Assembly (NCBI GenBank): GCA_029948255.1
Contig: JALIZF010001586.1
Location: forward strand, 67,501-131,500
DNA: 64,000 nt
Reading direction: 5' to 3'
DNA from: Telmatactis stephensoni
Lineage: Eukaryota; Cnidaria; Anthozoa; Actiniaria; Isophelliidae
How positions within the stretch are numbered: the stretch's first letter is position 1; every line of letters starts with the position of its first letter. The notes below the pieces were generated by a model. That model worked only from the letters and a program-made list of their open reading frames with translations, did no database searches and was not told the origin of the DNA. Both the position numbers and the translations under genes were made by a program. Shown here one piece after another: positions 34,044-47,300 of the stretch.

Positions 34044-34524
34044 CATATTCCCTGCTCGTGCTAATGTTCACCCTTTTGTCTGGCTTGTAGCTGTTATAGA
34101 CTTTCAATCTGAGTGGCCAACAATGCTTAATTCAGTAGTCCCTAACGTTTTCTTGTAGGACAAGTTTTCTCTTGTACATGTCTTGAGACGATCGACGCCA
34201 TTTCGTTTGCTTGATCCGCCCTACCCTTTGGAGATGAACAGTTCAGTACCTCTCCCCCGTCATGGCGAAACTCGAATGGAATCCTCCCCTACTTGGGGAA
34301 AAAATGGTCGTTTTGATTTTCAATTTTCTAAATAATCGATTTTGAAAAACCTAATGGTACTTTTAAAAAATACAGGGAAATTTCAATATTTCTCTTGGTC
34401 AAATCCATCAAAACGAGGTGTAAAAATAAAAATATACAAAAAATCAAAAATCAAAAATTGATTTCAGCTTCAATTTTCAATTTTTCTTTCTACACGAAAA
34501 TCAAATGGACGAAAACCCCCCGGA

Positions 34525-35312
34525 CCTGCAAATCATTCCTGAGAGGGGGCGGGGAAGGTTTCAGCGAATGCCTGTGGGAGGAGGGGGAGGTCACTAGCGA
34601 TAAAGCTTGTCTTTCGGTAAGATGGTGAAATGCAAGAATAATATAGAGGAAGATAAAGCACAATCAAATGCTCATACCAGCCTTTCTGGAGAGTCGGCAA
34701 AAGCATACAAACAAGATAAAGTATTTATACAAACAATTTTCATTGTCCCACTGGTTCAGATCATTTGAAATGAGAGAATGTTTGAACATCAGTCAGTCAA
34801 AATGGCGAACAGTAACGAATGTAACGAGTAACACACAGAGATGGAAATTTTCTCAGCCTTTACAATGGACCGCAATGCGACAAGTTCTATCTGATGAACA
34901 TTCTTTAGCTATGCATTAACATTTCTCCTAAATATGTCACTGTTGGTAATAAATCGAGCTCATTCTTCGTTCGGAACAACAATCACTGTGTTTGGAGTTA
35001 TAAAAGTATTTACTAAGTCTCAGCGATATCGACATTCCCCCTCCCCCCACAGGTATAGATATAAACCTACCCCACCCCTGTCATGAATAAATTATACCAT
35101 TTCCCTTTTCCAATTCTCAAAATATTGAAAATGAAAAAGGATTTCAGATTTCAAGTTTTGTTTTTCATTTTTCAATTTTCAAAAAAATGAAAATAGAAAA
35201 TTAGCATCAAAACCTGTTTTTCTAGGATGAAAATCGTCAAAAAATGAATTTGGAAGCTTTTTTCAATTTCCAAATTCACAGAAAAACGAATGGCCCTAAG
35301 GTACACGCATTG
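34525..35312. mobile_element. Truncated second copy of P4
   Basis: Matches 31,340-32,141 with few differences, including the right terminus GGCCCTAAGGTACACGCATT. The left arm is missing and the copy starts directly after CCCCCCGGACC. The 83-codon frame (34,668-34,919) is conserved. Confidence 0.8.
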
Positions 35313-36702
35313 AAAGACCCTCGGACTGTCTTTATTGACATGTCTCGCTTGGGGCATGCCATATTAAATGACCTTAGAGAGGCCTCCAAAACATATATCA
35401 AAAATAAAATAGAACTATTAAAGCTAACAAAACTATACAAATGAAAATTGTGAACTTAACGTTTGTCTTAATTAGTTTAATTGTTGTTAATTTGCATATT
35501 TAAGCGCTGGGCCAAGATAATAATGAGAAAAAGATAAGCAATCCACGCAAAGATAGCAAAAAACATCGCACAAAATGTATTATGTTTCATACATAATCAA
35601 CTTACAGGCACGAATGCATGGTTTAGTAAGGATACTCAAATTAGCATTGCAGTCGGTATTGAGGCTTAACTTTAAGGAGTTTAGTACAGTCAGATGTGTT
35701 ATATAATCTCTCTCAAATTAATCTGAAATCCACTCTAGTGCCAACGAACATCCCGAAAAATTACCTAAAATATAATGTCCTAAGAAATGTAAGAGTTCCA
35801 CCTATAATCTTGATTTTATATACTTTATAGGGTTTTAAAGTGTAAGATGTTAGTTTTAACCTGAACTGAAAGTACTTGATGTGATAGTGGTAAACATGAA
35901 TGCTATAAAAACTTTAGCTGACAGAAAAACAATTAACTGTAACAAGGCTTATAATGAGAATTTTTTTCAAACTTAATACATATGATCAATTAATGGATAG
36001 CACTCAATTGCCCTCACAGAGGACATATAAGTGATCATATTAACGCCCGCGTCACCTGCTATCCAACACCCCACTGTTGTTGTATTTGTTAATATTTCGT
36101 TTAGAAAGTGATAAAAAGGGATAAATAGTCAACAGCAATTGGGGTGAGATGTCAGTTGACGCTTGTAGTCCAATGAACAGGAACAAAGAGCTTACAAGAG
36201 TCAAAGTGGTTCAAAAGCTTCTTGGACTTTACGTTCACAATAACCAGGAAACATTTAGAAAATCGTCGGTTTGCTGAGGTAAGGGCCTTTTTCCACTGAC
36301 TTCAGTGCGCTTTTCGTTTGTCCAGTGCAAAACGGAGGAAAAGTTGTGCTTTCAAATTTATTCAGACTAGCGGTGGCGTGTCCTTAATATATCTATATTG
36401 CCCACTAGGGTATTTGTGACTTATCTATTAATGTAAATAAATGTATAAAAGTGGTTATATCCATCGTTCTGGGATCCACGAACCAGGCTTGGAACGCACT
36501 AACAACTTATAAAGTCTATCTTTAGATAATATGATCTTTAGCTTTCAAGAGAGTGTCAATAGATAATTAACCATAATATGGTGTAAGGTGCAAAAACGTA
36601 CTAGTTTAATCAACAATGCTATTTTGATTATTTCATGAGTGCGAAGTCCACAATAAGCGAGACTAAAACTTTTAAACAATAAATAAGATAATAGAGAAGA
36701 GT
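35313..36702. other. No gene recognised
   Basis: A 44-codon open stretch right after the P4 copy (to 35,444, ending KLTKLYK) looks protein-like but has no identity I can support. The remainder is AT-rich without exons. Confidence 0.35.
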
Positions 36703-36708
36703 ATATTC

Positions 36709-36969
36709 CAGGCTCGTAACATGGTATATTTTCGTCTCACTGATCCCGGGGTTTTTACGGATATTTTGATTCCTGAGCCCATATTTTTAGAAAGGAAATG
36801 TTTCATCCCTGATCCTTGATGCAAAAAACTGAGCTGATCCCTGATCCTGACCCAATGTCCCTGATCCTCGATCCCACCCATTTGATCCCTGAGCCCTCGC
36901 CTCTGATCCCTGATCCTGGCCATAATTTGGAGCTTGATCCCTGATCCCATATACCATGTTACGAGCCTG
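36709..36969. mobile_element. MITE made of GATCCCTGA repeats, 6-bp TSD
   Basis: Ends are CAGGCTCGTAACATGGTATA and its exact complement. Flanks are ATATTC (36,703-36,708 and 36,970-36,975). The interior is a degenerate tandem repeat of GATCCCTGATCCTG. Confidence 0.8.
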
Positions 36970-36975
36970 ATATTC

Positions 36976-37965
36976 AATATAAGAGGCTGGCAATTACAGC
37001 ATCTGAAGTTCGTTACAATAAAAATAATCGGAATAAGTTCTTTCCAAATATCGTCAAAATTGAAGTTCTCCAAACTTTTGAATTAGTTTCCGTATGGAAT
37101 AGAACCTCCTGTGCGTTTACACATTTTAGCGCATGATTCATTGATTTCTTTTATCAGTAGGTTTTTTAAAACTTCGACTGCATTTTAATAATGTTCATTT
37201 AATATCATGCCCACGGCAGTCGCATCCTGTGAGCTCACTGCTCGTATGATCATCTTACGCTGGTTATCCGTCAAACGGGACTCGGCAGCACAATTGGAGG
37301 GCTCAACGTCTTGACTTTGTTTAGAAAGAACTACAGCAGGAGCTTGGGAAATTGGTAGTACTTCAGGATTAGATTGCTGATTTAATTTGGTAGAGGCGGA
37401 GATATTTCTGCAGAGACTGTGAAGTTGGTGGTGATGTCGTCGGAAATAGTTGTTTGGCGGAATTTATCGCAGTTAAAATACGCTTTGGCGGTTGTTGTGC
37501 AGAGGGCGATTTTAATGATATGACTTTGTTGTTGATATTGTATCGTATCGATCTATTATTCTATCTCATTAACTTTAAATAAAGGTAAATAATTTTGATA
37601 TTTTAGAGATTTGAGATATTCCTATGTATTTGTACAGGCAGTATCAAGTACAACAATAGGATATCACATATATGTTTGGGTGTAGCATGTCAAACGAAAG
37701 GGCATACAATATCAAACCAGATGGGACGGGTTGATGGTAATAGTGCCAAAGAAAACAGTTATTTTCAATAATTTTAAATTTGATTAAATCCATTATCATA
37801 AAATTGGAAGAGCGGCGCTACATCAGAAACTAGTCACCATGCATGTACTCTTCTATCATTGTGCCAATGTTCGTGCCTGTAGCAAAAAAATTCTGCATTA
37901 TTTGTGCACTATATTCCTGCACTAATACGACCCATGTCTGATCACGAAGCACAGATTAGATCAAA
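36976..37965. other. No gene recognised
   Basis: Unique-looking AT-rich sequence without an exon I can support. Confidence 0.35.
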
Positions 37966-37974
37966 CTACTTCGT

Positions 37975-38245
37975 TTTTACTGAGGGAGGAAAAACAGGTG
38001 TACCCGGAGAAGAAAAAAACAACAAAAAAAAACAAAAAACAAAAACAAAACAAAACACCAAAAAATAAAAACGAAAAAAACAAACAAACAAAACAAAAAC
38101 AAAAACAAAAACAAAAACCTCTAAGCAAGGGAGAGAACGAACAAGAAACTTAAGCCACATGTGATGCCCCGTCCGGGAATCGAAATCGGGACCACAGAGG
38201 GACAGACCGGCGCTCTCACCGCTCGGCCACCCTTGAATCCGTAAC
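37975..38245 (-). mobile_element. tRNA-derived SINE
   Basis: On the minus strand GGTGGCCGAGCGGTGAGAGC is an A-box region of tRNA-Ser/Leu type, and GATTTCGATTCCCGG is a B-box region. It is followed by a non-tRNA body and a long TTTTG-rich tail. It lies 30 bp upstream of the first recognised gene 2 exon. Confidence 0.65.
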
Positions 38246-38276
38246 ATAATGATTTTCTTATTTTCTTTCTTATAGC

Positions 38277-38352
38277 ATGTGGGAACTTAGCTCCTTCATT
38301 ATTTTGGTTTTCTTGGTGCTACTTGATTTGAAATCTGCACAAGCAAGTTCAG
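38277..38352 (+). CDS. Gene 2 exon 1: signal peptide
   Basis: The ATG is two bases after the acceptor TTTCTTATAG, so a 5' UTR intron is likely. It encodes MWELSSFIILVFLVLLDL, a clear signal peptide, then KSAQASS with likely cleavage around AQA/S. Donor GTGAGT, phase 1. Confidence 0.8.
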
Positions 38353-41300
38353 GTGAGTATCCCTTGTGATAGAGAGGCTAGAAGAACTATAGGATTCTGT
38401 TTTCTTCTTCTCCAATTTGCAAAAAAATCATTATCGTTGCAAATTTCAAGGCTTGAAGACAAATGACTGCAAATTTCTCAGAAATCGGGAAAGACCTATA
38501 ATTGTAGGTTTTGATGTAAAAAGACGCGGTTGAAATTCATGCCCGACAAACCAATCAATAGGTACGGGTCACCTTAAAAGTCGAATATTCTTTTAATGAA
38601 AAGCTTACATACTGTTAAAATAGTCTCCTGCTTAAATCCTGGAACGCGCGGAGTACAACACAGTGAACCGTTGGAAAAATGTTCGTTAAATTAGTTATAC
38701 CTTCTAAATACGATTTTCGTCGGAGTTTGACATGCGCAAGATGACCTGCGCGAAGTGACCTAGGATTGCCGAATTTCGGCAGGCATCACTGCGGAGGAGA
38801 TTACTGGCTGCAAGGAATTAGTATCCCTAGACAACTAAACTTAGATTTGATTTTTCTCGATTCCTTACGCTCTTTCCCCAATAGGATTTAAAAACTATGA
38901 TATCGTTTTTCTTTTTTTTCGTACCAGCTCCAGAATGTACAAACCACAGCCTTTTAGATTCGCCTGACCGCTCTGCAAACTATCTTGCCTATCACCTAAC
39001 AAAATGTGACGTTAGTCTGCCAAAAGGCTGGTACAGATTTGCTGGCCAATCAGGAACGAATATGGCGACGTCATGCGTAAAGATGCATCACTGTGGTGCA
39101 CAGTTCCCAGGCTGGCTGCGTGGCAACCATCCATCAGTCGGTGAAGGGCAGGTGACAAGAAACGTTTGTTTTACAAAAGATCTTGAGTGCTGTTACTGGT
39201 CTGTCGACGTAAACGTACGTAACTGTAGCGAATTTTACGTCTATGAGATTAACAAGAAGCCAGGCACCTGTACTTTTAGGTTTTGTGGAAATGGACTAAA
39301 AGGTAAATCTTAAAGGTTGAGCTTAATGAACGCATCTATGATCAATTAATGCTGTTTAAGTTATGCTTCTTTTTTCTTTTATAATTTTTCTTTTTTCTTT
39401 TTCTATATCTAAATCCTATATTTTATTTTTTTAGCTGCCGATTGTAAAGATCAGGTAGGAAATATCTACTCTGAAGGAGAGGTTTGGCATCCAAACAAGC
39501 TCCAGGAGTGTAAATGCAGTAGCGGCAACGTAACATGTAAGACAAACACCACTGGCTGCTGGGACAACCTTGGCAAAGCTCACGCACCTCTAGACGTTTG
39601 GCTGCTTGATGATCGACAAACCGTTTGCCGTTGCAGAGTGCTTGGCAATATTACATGCGAAAAATATCCAGACTCAGTTTGTCTTGACGACAAGAAGATA
39701 GTGCGTTCTCAAGGAAGTCGTTGGTTTATTTCCAATTGCACCAACTGTACATGTAAAGAGAGCAGCATCTCATGCACACAACATGATATCGAGGCTTTTT
39801 ATGGTCGTTTTGTGGTCAAGTCAAAAACCTGTTACCTTGATGCTGAGCCTGTTTGTATGACGTCAAACGAAAGAAGGCGTGACTGTAACGGTAGGAGTAA
39901 CTCCCGCTAGAACATTGTACTGTAATATATAAATGTCTATGAATAAAACTGTTTTTTGCTATTGCATTATCACATACAATCATCTTCATCTGAACAATAG
40001 TTGAATTAATACAGAACTTTAAAATCTGACTTTCTAGTATTTTTCAAGAAACGCGAAAGTTATTATTTTCGTTGTGGAAATCATCATGAATGGGTCAGTA
40101 CGAATCATAGATGCAACAACGTTAGCGAATGTACAGACAGTTCTGACGAGAAAGACTGCGAAAACAGTAAGAAATTTATCAACATATACACCCGATTTCA
40201 GACATTTTGAGACTTTTAGATATATATACATATATCATACCCCTCAAACCTTTGAAGAAATTATGGGATAGCTCCCAAAACAATTTTTTTTCTGAGTCCC
40301 TGAATCGTGTAATTATCTTTTCGAAGCTATCCCATAATTTCTGTTATGATTAAGGATATTCTATAAATGTGTGTGTGTGTGTGTATATATATCTAAAAGT
40401 CTCAACATTTTTGAAATCGGTGTATATATATAAAATGCTCTTATCTTGCAATACAATATATGTATGGTTTTCGTTGACGACGATTCATCTACTCAGGTGG
40501 ATACATAATGATTTAATAATCTAAACTTTTGACCTGCAACATACTGTCACATGCATAGTCCAAAAGCCTGTGACTGTAGTAGAGCGTGACTTTACGTCAT
40601 CATTGTGACCAAGACTCTAGCAAGAGTCGAAAGCTCAAAAGGTACGCCTATCGAAATTATCCAAACGTTTAGCTTATTATAATTATGTGTGGCTTTGTGT
40701 ACTCTCATTTTAAGAATGTACTGATATCAATATGAGTGACATAATTTTAACAAATAAAAGCCCTCTGTGAGGAAATGTGGTTACTGGTCGTCAAAGCATA
40801 TAACATCCACAGTCATCACCTGTCCACCATCATATATCTTTAGAGTTCTGGCTTGTAGTTTGTATTAATATATGATTACTCGCAGTACATTTAACACTTA
40901 TTGACTGGGACCGAGGGAAACAGTATGTTTTGTGGTCCCGAGACCGCCAATGTTTCCCGAGGCAGAGCAAAACGTCGCTGCCTACAGTTTTTAATCAAAA
41001 TTCACACAAAACTGACATTTTTTCACACATAGTTTTTCGGAGAATTGTTGCAGCTCTTTTGGTGACATTCCTGGTTGGTTATCATCTTTTTCTCGGAATA
41101 AATGTTGTATATTGGTCTTAAAAGTTTGGCAATAAACACGAGTTTTGCCTCATTCATGTCCGAATGAATGAATTTGTAAACGCGCGCTGCCAAAAACCTG
41201 CCTTCAAAGCTTAATCTTCTTCCAGTTTTGTTATTACCGGTCAATAAAACTCACTGTTGCCCGCTGAGAGTTGTTGCTGGGGAAACAGCAAAATTTGTTG

Positions 41301-44300
41301 ACGTTCACGTGATGCGCTCTCGCCCAATCAGAGCACGGAAAAAATTGACTTTGACAGTTGGTATATAACAAATATGGCCTAACTGTCTTGCTACTCGTAA
41401 AATGTTCCAATCTTTCATCTAAATCTGGAGATCAAAGAACTAGGTAGACAGGGCCAATAAACCGTACTATGTTATGACATCTTCAGGACCAGAAATGGTG
41501 TCCATGGTGTCCAATGGTGCTTGTTTGTGGGAAGTTAAAAATATTATTAATCAGGAAAAGGACTAGGTAGACAGGGCCAATATAAGCTGTACTTCCTGAC
41601 AAATAAGATTTTTAACTTCCCACAAGTAGACATTGTTGGACACCATGGACAGCGATTCTGGCCCTGAGGATGTCATCACATAGTTAACAATTATTCCACG
41701 GAAATCGAGTCGTACTATGAGCTCATAGCTGACGAGGAGGCGCGCAGCGCCTGAGTCGGCTATTAGCCATGTACGACGAGATTGAGTGGAATAATTGTTT
41801 TATTATATCCACATCCACTGGATTGTCAGAAATATAGCATTTTCATTATTTTCAAGTTTAAAAAATGAAATAAAAAATTACAAGATCACTTCCGCTTTTC
41901 TAGGACGTGACAAATTGCACGAAACAGTAAGCAGGCATGCATAGTGAAATATTCAAATTGACATTTTCATTAAATTCAATGATCAATGAAAAACAAACGT
42001 TTTACAGAGTCACAGCTTCGAAATCTCTTAATAACTGTCAAAACGAAAAAAAAAAAAACGTTTATAATTAGCGAGCATGAAGACTGTAATGAAACAAACC
42101 GAAAAAGTGATAGAAACAATTAGTTTTTTGTGTAAAAATCAGCAATAATAATTCTTGAAAAATAAAAATATGTACTTACCATCAAATACTTTGATTCCAA
42201 AGTTTTTTGCTTTTTTTCGTATTTTTTGAAGTTGTGTTTCTAGTAAAGATTTTATTTCGTCTTCAGTAAGTTCGGAAAAACGCTCCTGCTATATTGTTTA
42301 CTTCTCTACTCACGGGATATGAGCTGATATCCTAGTAGTAGAGGAAACCAATCAGAGCGTTGCATTGCTCATATCCAGTGGATGTGGCATATAATAATAC
42401 GGTTTATTCGCCCTGTCTACTCAGTCCTTTTTCTTGATAAATATGATTTTTAACTTGCCACAAGCAGGATTGGTGTCAATTTAATTATGGGAGGTGTATA
42501 TTAGTGAAGGTTCAACTGTATGTCAAATCAAACCTTCAGCTTGTATAATAATAAACTTTAATTCTCACACATGCAATGTTTATTCACAATCATCAAAGTA
42601 TTGGTACTATTTATTTACTATATAAAAGTGTTGGTAACAGGAAAACTTGGAAAATACAACAAAAAATGGAAAACCAAACCAATATGTATGTACGTACCTA
42701 AATGTTTTGTTACATTTTAATTTGACTCAAAGTAAAAAAGTGTGATTATTTAAGTGGATTATCAAACGAATACTGACAGTGTATTGATATCAGCTTAATT
42801 TCTAGATCTAATTTACATTGAAAGCTTGGGGGAAATGAAGACAGTTTTTAAACATGTGTGTAAGTTTAAGATACGGACGCTGTTTAACTCACCTTTAATA
42901 GTTTAATATTAGTACGACGATTATATTTTAGTGTAGAAAACAAAAAATATCTTAGTCAATCAGTAATTAAGCTTCAATGGCTTTATGCGGTAAGAAAGGC
43001 AAACGCCTTGATATCCTAAAAAGGCTTCCAAACTAATACACAGTGAGATTGGGAGCATAAATTAAATGTGATTAAAATCGCAGGAGATGTTAGAAATATC
43101 TTTAATTTATCGATCACGTTGAGCTGCGCCCTTCGTAATTCAGCACTTGGCTGCGAGGAAAGGTGATGAACTACCCAAAATTTATTTATATAATTCATAT
43201 GGTAATGTCAAACCTGGAAACCCAATAAAATATCTGTGCGGATTGCTGGACGATTGGGAACTTGAAATTTATCCACAAATATAAACAAATCTATTTGTAT
43301 TTAACCGAAAGGGATTGTACACATTGCTAAAAGACATGTATGGCTTTGTCTGCGAAATAAAACAACAGATCATGTCACAGAAGTGGTAAAAACTCACCTT
43401 ACAAATGGCGACTTGCATCTAGAAGCAGTTGCACAAATGTGGTTTTATCGTTCATTGAAATCAATAGCCGATCGGTCTGCAGGGTGGACGTCATATTGAT
43501 CCCCAAAAAGCATGAAAGTTGGTTAACGATCGAGACAAGAAATATTGGAATTTTTAACTGTGAAAAGCAGATATTTCTTCAAATAATCGCATTTTTATCG
43601 TGAAAATCGATTAAAAGAAGTCAAGTAAGCCTCGGGGCATTTCTATGTCTCCGACTTCGGGCTAACTTCAGTAAATTTGAATTTCTTTCTTTCTTTCACA
43701 CACAACTCGATGACAGTTATAGCTTTACAAGACAGTAACCACAAAAAGATTCATTTTCGTCAACATCGTAGTATAGTGCACTCCCTACTAAGCAGCAACC
43801 CTCGGGAAACGGGCTGCTTGATAGGGATTGGCCCTTAATGTAGTTTGTTTTTGCTGTGACAACACTGATTCAGGACTTTGATAACTGACCTCTAAATAAG
43901 GGGTGGTCGCTTAATAGCGATTGCACTGTATTCAGTTGCATTTGTTTATATTTATTTTATTATTTTTTATTTATCTTAGAAATTTGTCGAGATGAAATTG
44001 GAAACACTTGGCTAGGAAGCACTTTCCGAATTTCCACATGCACTATCTGCAAGTGTAACAGTTCATTTTTGCACTGTGTGAGGAATGTGCGCATCAACTT
44101 TCCTGCTTATGGAAGTAGTTATATTCTTAAAACACCAGACATCTGTAATTCCAAGTCTTGTAAGGTAACAAAGTTTCTTCAGGAAAAAGCTCATGTGTGT
44201 GAAGGTAAGTCAGCATGGGAGAGAGGGAGTTGTATTATCATTAAAAGGATTTGCAAAGGCGTTATTGGACGTGCAGAAAAAAGGTAAAAAGGTTTTGTTT

Positions 44301-47300
44301 GCTCATTACACTGGAAAAAATGTTCGAATTCCATAGTATGGAAAAATCATGGAAATGTCGATTTAAATACCATGTAAATTAATTTACATGAATTTTACAT
44401 ACTATGGAAATTGGTAGACAAAAAAAGATCATTTAAAAATCATGTCAATTAGCATTTACATGGATGCAGTGTCCCTGTAAATTTATTACAGATGATGCCA
44501 CAAGAACAGAAATAGTGTAAAAATCATGTAAGATAAAAGCTTGTAAATTTACTGTAATATTCAATTTACAAGGTTTGTCTATGACATTTACAGGAATTTT
44601 ACAGGGTTTTGTTGTTCAAATTTACATGATCTTTTACATTGTTTTTACATCGATTTTTCCCGATTATCTTTGTGAGGTCTCGTTTTTTTACAGGATTTTT
44701 ACAGGATTTCTACAGGATTTTTACAGGATCTTCCTGATAATGTAAAAAAACCTCAAAAATCACAAAACCCTGTAAATGGGGAACAATCATGTAAATTGCA
44801 ATTTACGGTATGTTTACATGATTTTTACACGATTTTTACATACTGTGGAAATTGATCACTTTTCCAGTGATTAACCAATTTCGCCTATTTCAACTTTCAG
44901 CAACTGAGTTTAGACCGAGACTCGATGCCATCAAAATGATTGGCAATACCTGGACTTACAAGAACTGTTCGTTTCTATTCAATGGTCCAAGTTTGACCTA
45001 TTCCCGTATACATTCCTGGCGATATCCATGTCCATCATGGACACAACCCTACTGCTACGTGTACAATGGAGGGATTTGCTGCGCCAGCAAGTGCAATGGT
45101 AAAATAATCTTTTCTTGTGGAGAAAGAAGTTTTCTCTTCTAGAGCTAGCTATCTTTCATATGTACAAAATTTGTACTTAGTTCTTATATCAGTAGTATAC
45201 AAATGAGAGTTCTGGGCCCGGTCCGCGCCGGTGGCCGCCGGTGCAGGGGGGAGTCACGCCCCGATAGAGGGGATGTCACGCTCCGGTGCCAGGGGAGTCA
45301 CACAACGGCGACCAGGGAGTCACGCGCCGGCGAACCGCTTGCAGGATTGAAAACTCCATTGCGCAGCAACCAACCAAAAATATTCCGGAGCAGAAAAACA
45401 AAAGAAATTCTTTTCGGTGCGTAGAGTTTGCACACTAACAACGATACATTTTTAAAATACTTGAGAAATAAAGACACCACCGAATGTGTGCCTTCGAAAC
45501 ACAGTGTTTTGAAAGAAACATAACTACCGAACAAAATGCCCGCGGGGGATGTGTGTGCCTTTGAAACAGTGTTTTGATAGAAAACCTATAAATAACAAAC
45601 ACAATGCACCAGGCCACAAAGAGTCGTCATCCCCTCTCCCCCCTTCCCCCCACCCCAACCCTTCCGGGAGAGGGGGGGGGGAGGGGTCGACACACACGGA
45701 CGGCGAAGCCGTCCGAAGGGGAACCTCTCGTCTTGGGATCCAACACTCTCCCACGAACGTAATACTGGGAAAAAACTCCGTTGCGCAGCAACCGTTCGAG
45801 CTGGTCCACAGGGATCCCAAACAAGATCAAATTTAATTTTATTAAGTACAACAAATACTGTCTTCAGTTCCCTCTAGCTTTATTTATTCATTTTTATTTT
45901 TTCTCGAAAAAGATAGTCTCTCCAGCCGGATTCGAACCGACGGCCTCAGGAACTACAGTCCCGCGCTCTAACCAACTGAGCTATGCAGAGAGTACGTGAA
46001 AGGAATAGTATATTTTGACCATTTATTCTCAACCTTAACAAAATTTAGGACCACCTAGTAAGGGACAAATCAGTCTCAAAGTCATTCCTTTTATTCAAGT
46101 GATTGATTTTACAATTCACTTGATTCTTCTTGGTGGTCGTCCACGAGTTTTAATTTCTTGGTTTTTAGGGACTGTTGGTGTACAGCGTTACAGTCTGTGC
46201 AGCGACAGAATTTGACTTTCGTGGTCTGAGCATCTACTGGAAAGATGTAAGTGCAAACATCACACTCGATGTATTGATTGTCTCGACAGTAATATGCCTC
46301 ACGCCACAAACATCTTGGACATTCAACCACAGGAATAGAGTAAAACTTTACAAAGTCACGGCAGACGTGGCACTCTCTGGGCTCATCTTCCGATTCCGAA
46401 ATTTCCGGTTCGGAACTCTCCTCTGACTCTAAGCTTCCACTAACACTCTCGCCGTCCGACTCTGAACTTTCTCTTTCGGAGATTTCGTCACTAGTTTCAC
46501 TGTCTGTCTCGTCCTCTTCTGGTTGCCTAGCAACCAGATCCGCTAGCAACTTCTTATTACGGATCAGTTTCTTATCAATACCGATCTCCGATAATCCTTG
46601 AGTGAACGTTTTCAACCCACGAGGCACTTTAACATCTAGATTCAAAGGTAGCATGGCATACTCGATGAGCTCTGCCATGCTGGTGACAGGAATTCTTCGC
46701 TCATGATACATCATCTCACCATGGGAATTCCAGTATAAAATACTTTTTGAAGCCGCCAGAGTATGGAGAAACGCTAGAGCTTTATCTTCTGGGATACTCT
46801 GGGAGAGATCCTGTAGAACTTGGTCAATCTCTTCCTTGTCCCACAAGTCCTGTTCTGAGTGAATACTCCCATCATGAGAATGCTCTGAATCGTATTCAGT
46901 GTCAGTAGAATCACTACGTGCTCTCTTCATGTTGCTTCCTCGATGATCAATGTTTTAATGAGCTTCTTCTTTATACACAGGAATATTTATAACAAAAACA
47001 GGCTCAAAGCCGACATCAGGGGTGACATGACATCGGATACAAATCCATCACCCCGTTGAGCCAGAATTTGTTTCTTGGTTTTAAAAGGGACGGATGGGTT
47101 GGCTAACTCACGTATGTCGTCCACATGCTCTCTAAGTCTTTCTTTTTGTGCGCCCTTTATGGGGATCAGGCCTTTTGATAAATTCATGCAAACCTCACAA
47201 ATGGCATGAACCTGTTCCGGACTAGCGGTGATCAGTAAAACCTTTCTTTGGTTAGGTGAACAATTGGTTAAATGGCACAAATAGCCAAAATTTTCTCTTA

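Noticed and set aside
24858..34524. Outer element P0 as a confirmed transposon
   Set aside because: The termini are similar (GGTCCGTGGGCG and CCCCCCGGACC) but no target duplication is present and the arms match poorly, so it is only mentioned as a possibility.
36672..37073. 133-codon minus-strand frame with GIRDQ-like repeats
   Set aside because: Translation of the GATCCCTGA repeat within a MITE.
45203..45854. Overlapping open frames on both strands in the left subterminal part of the element
   Set aside because: They run through the GC-rich inverted repeat and low-complexity tracts, have no motif and overlap each other.
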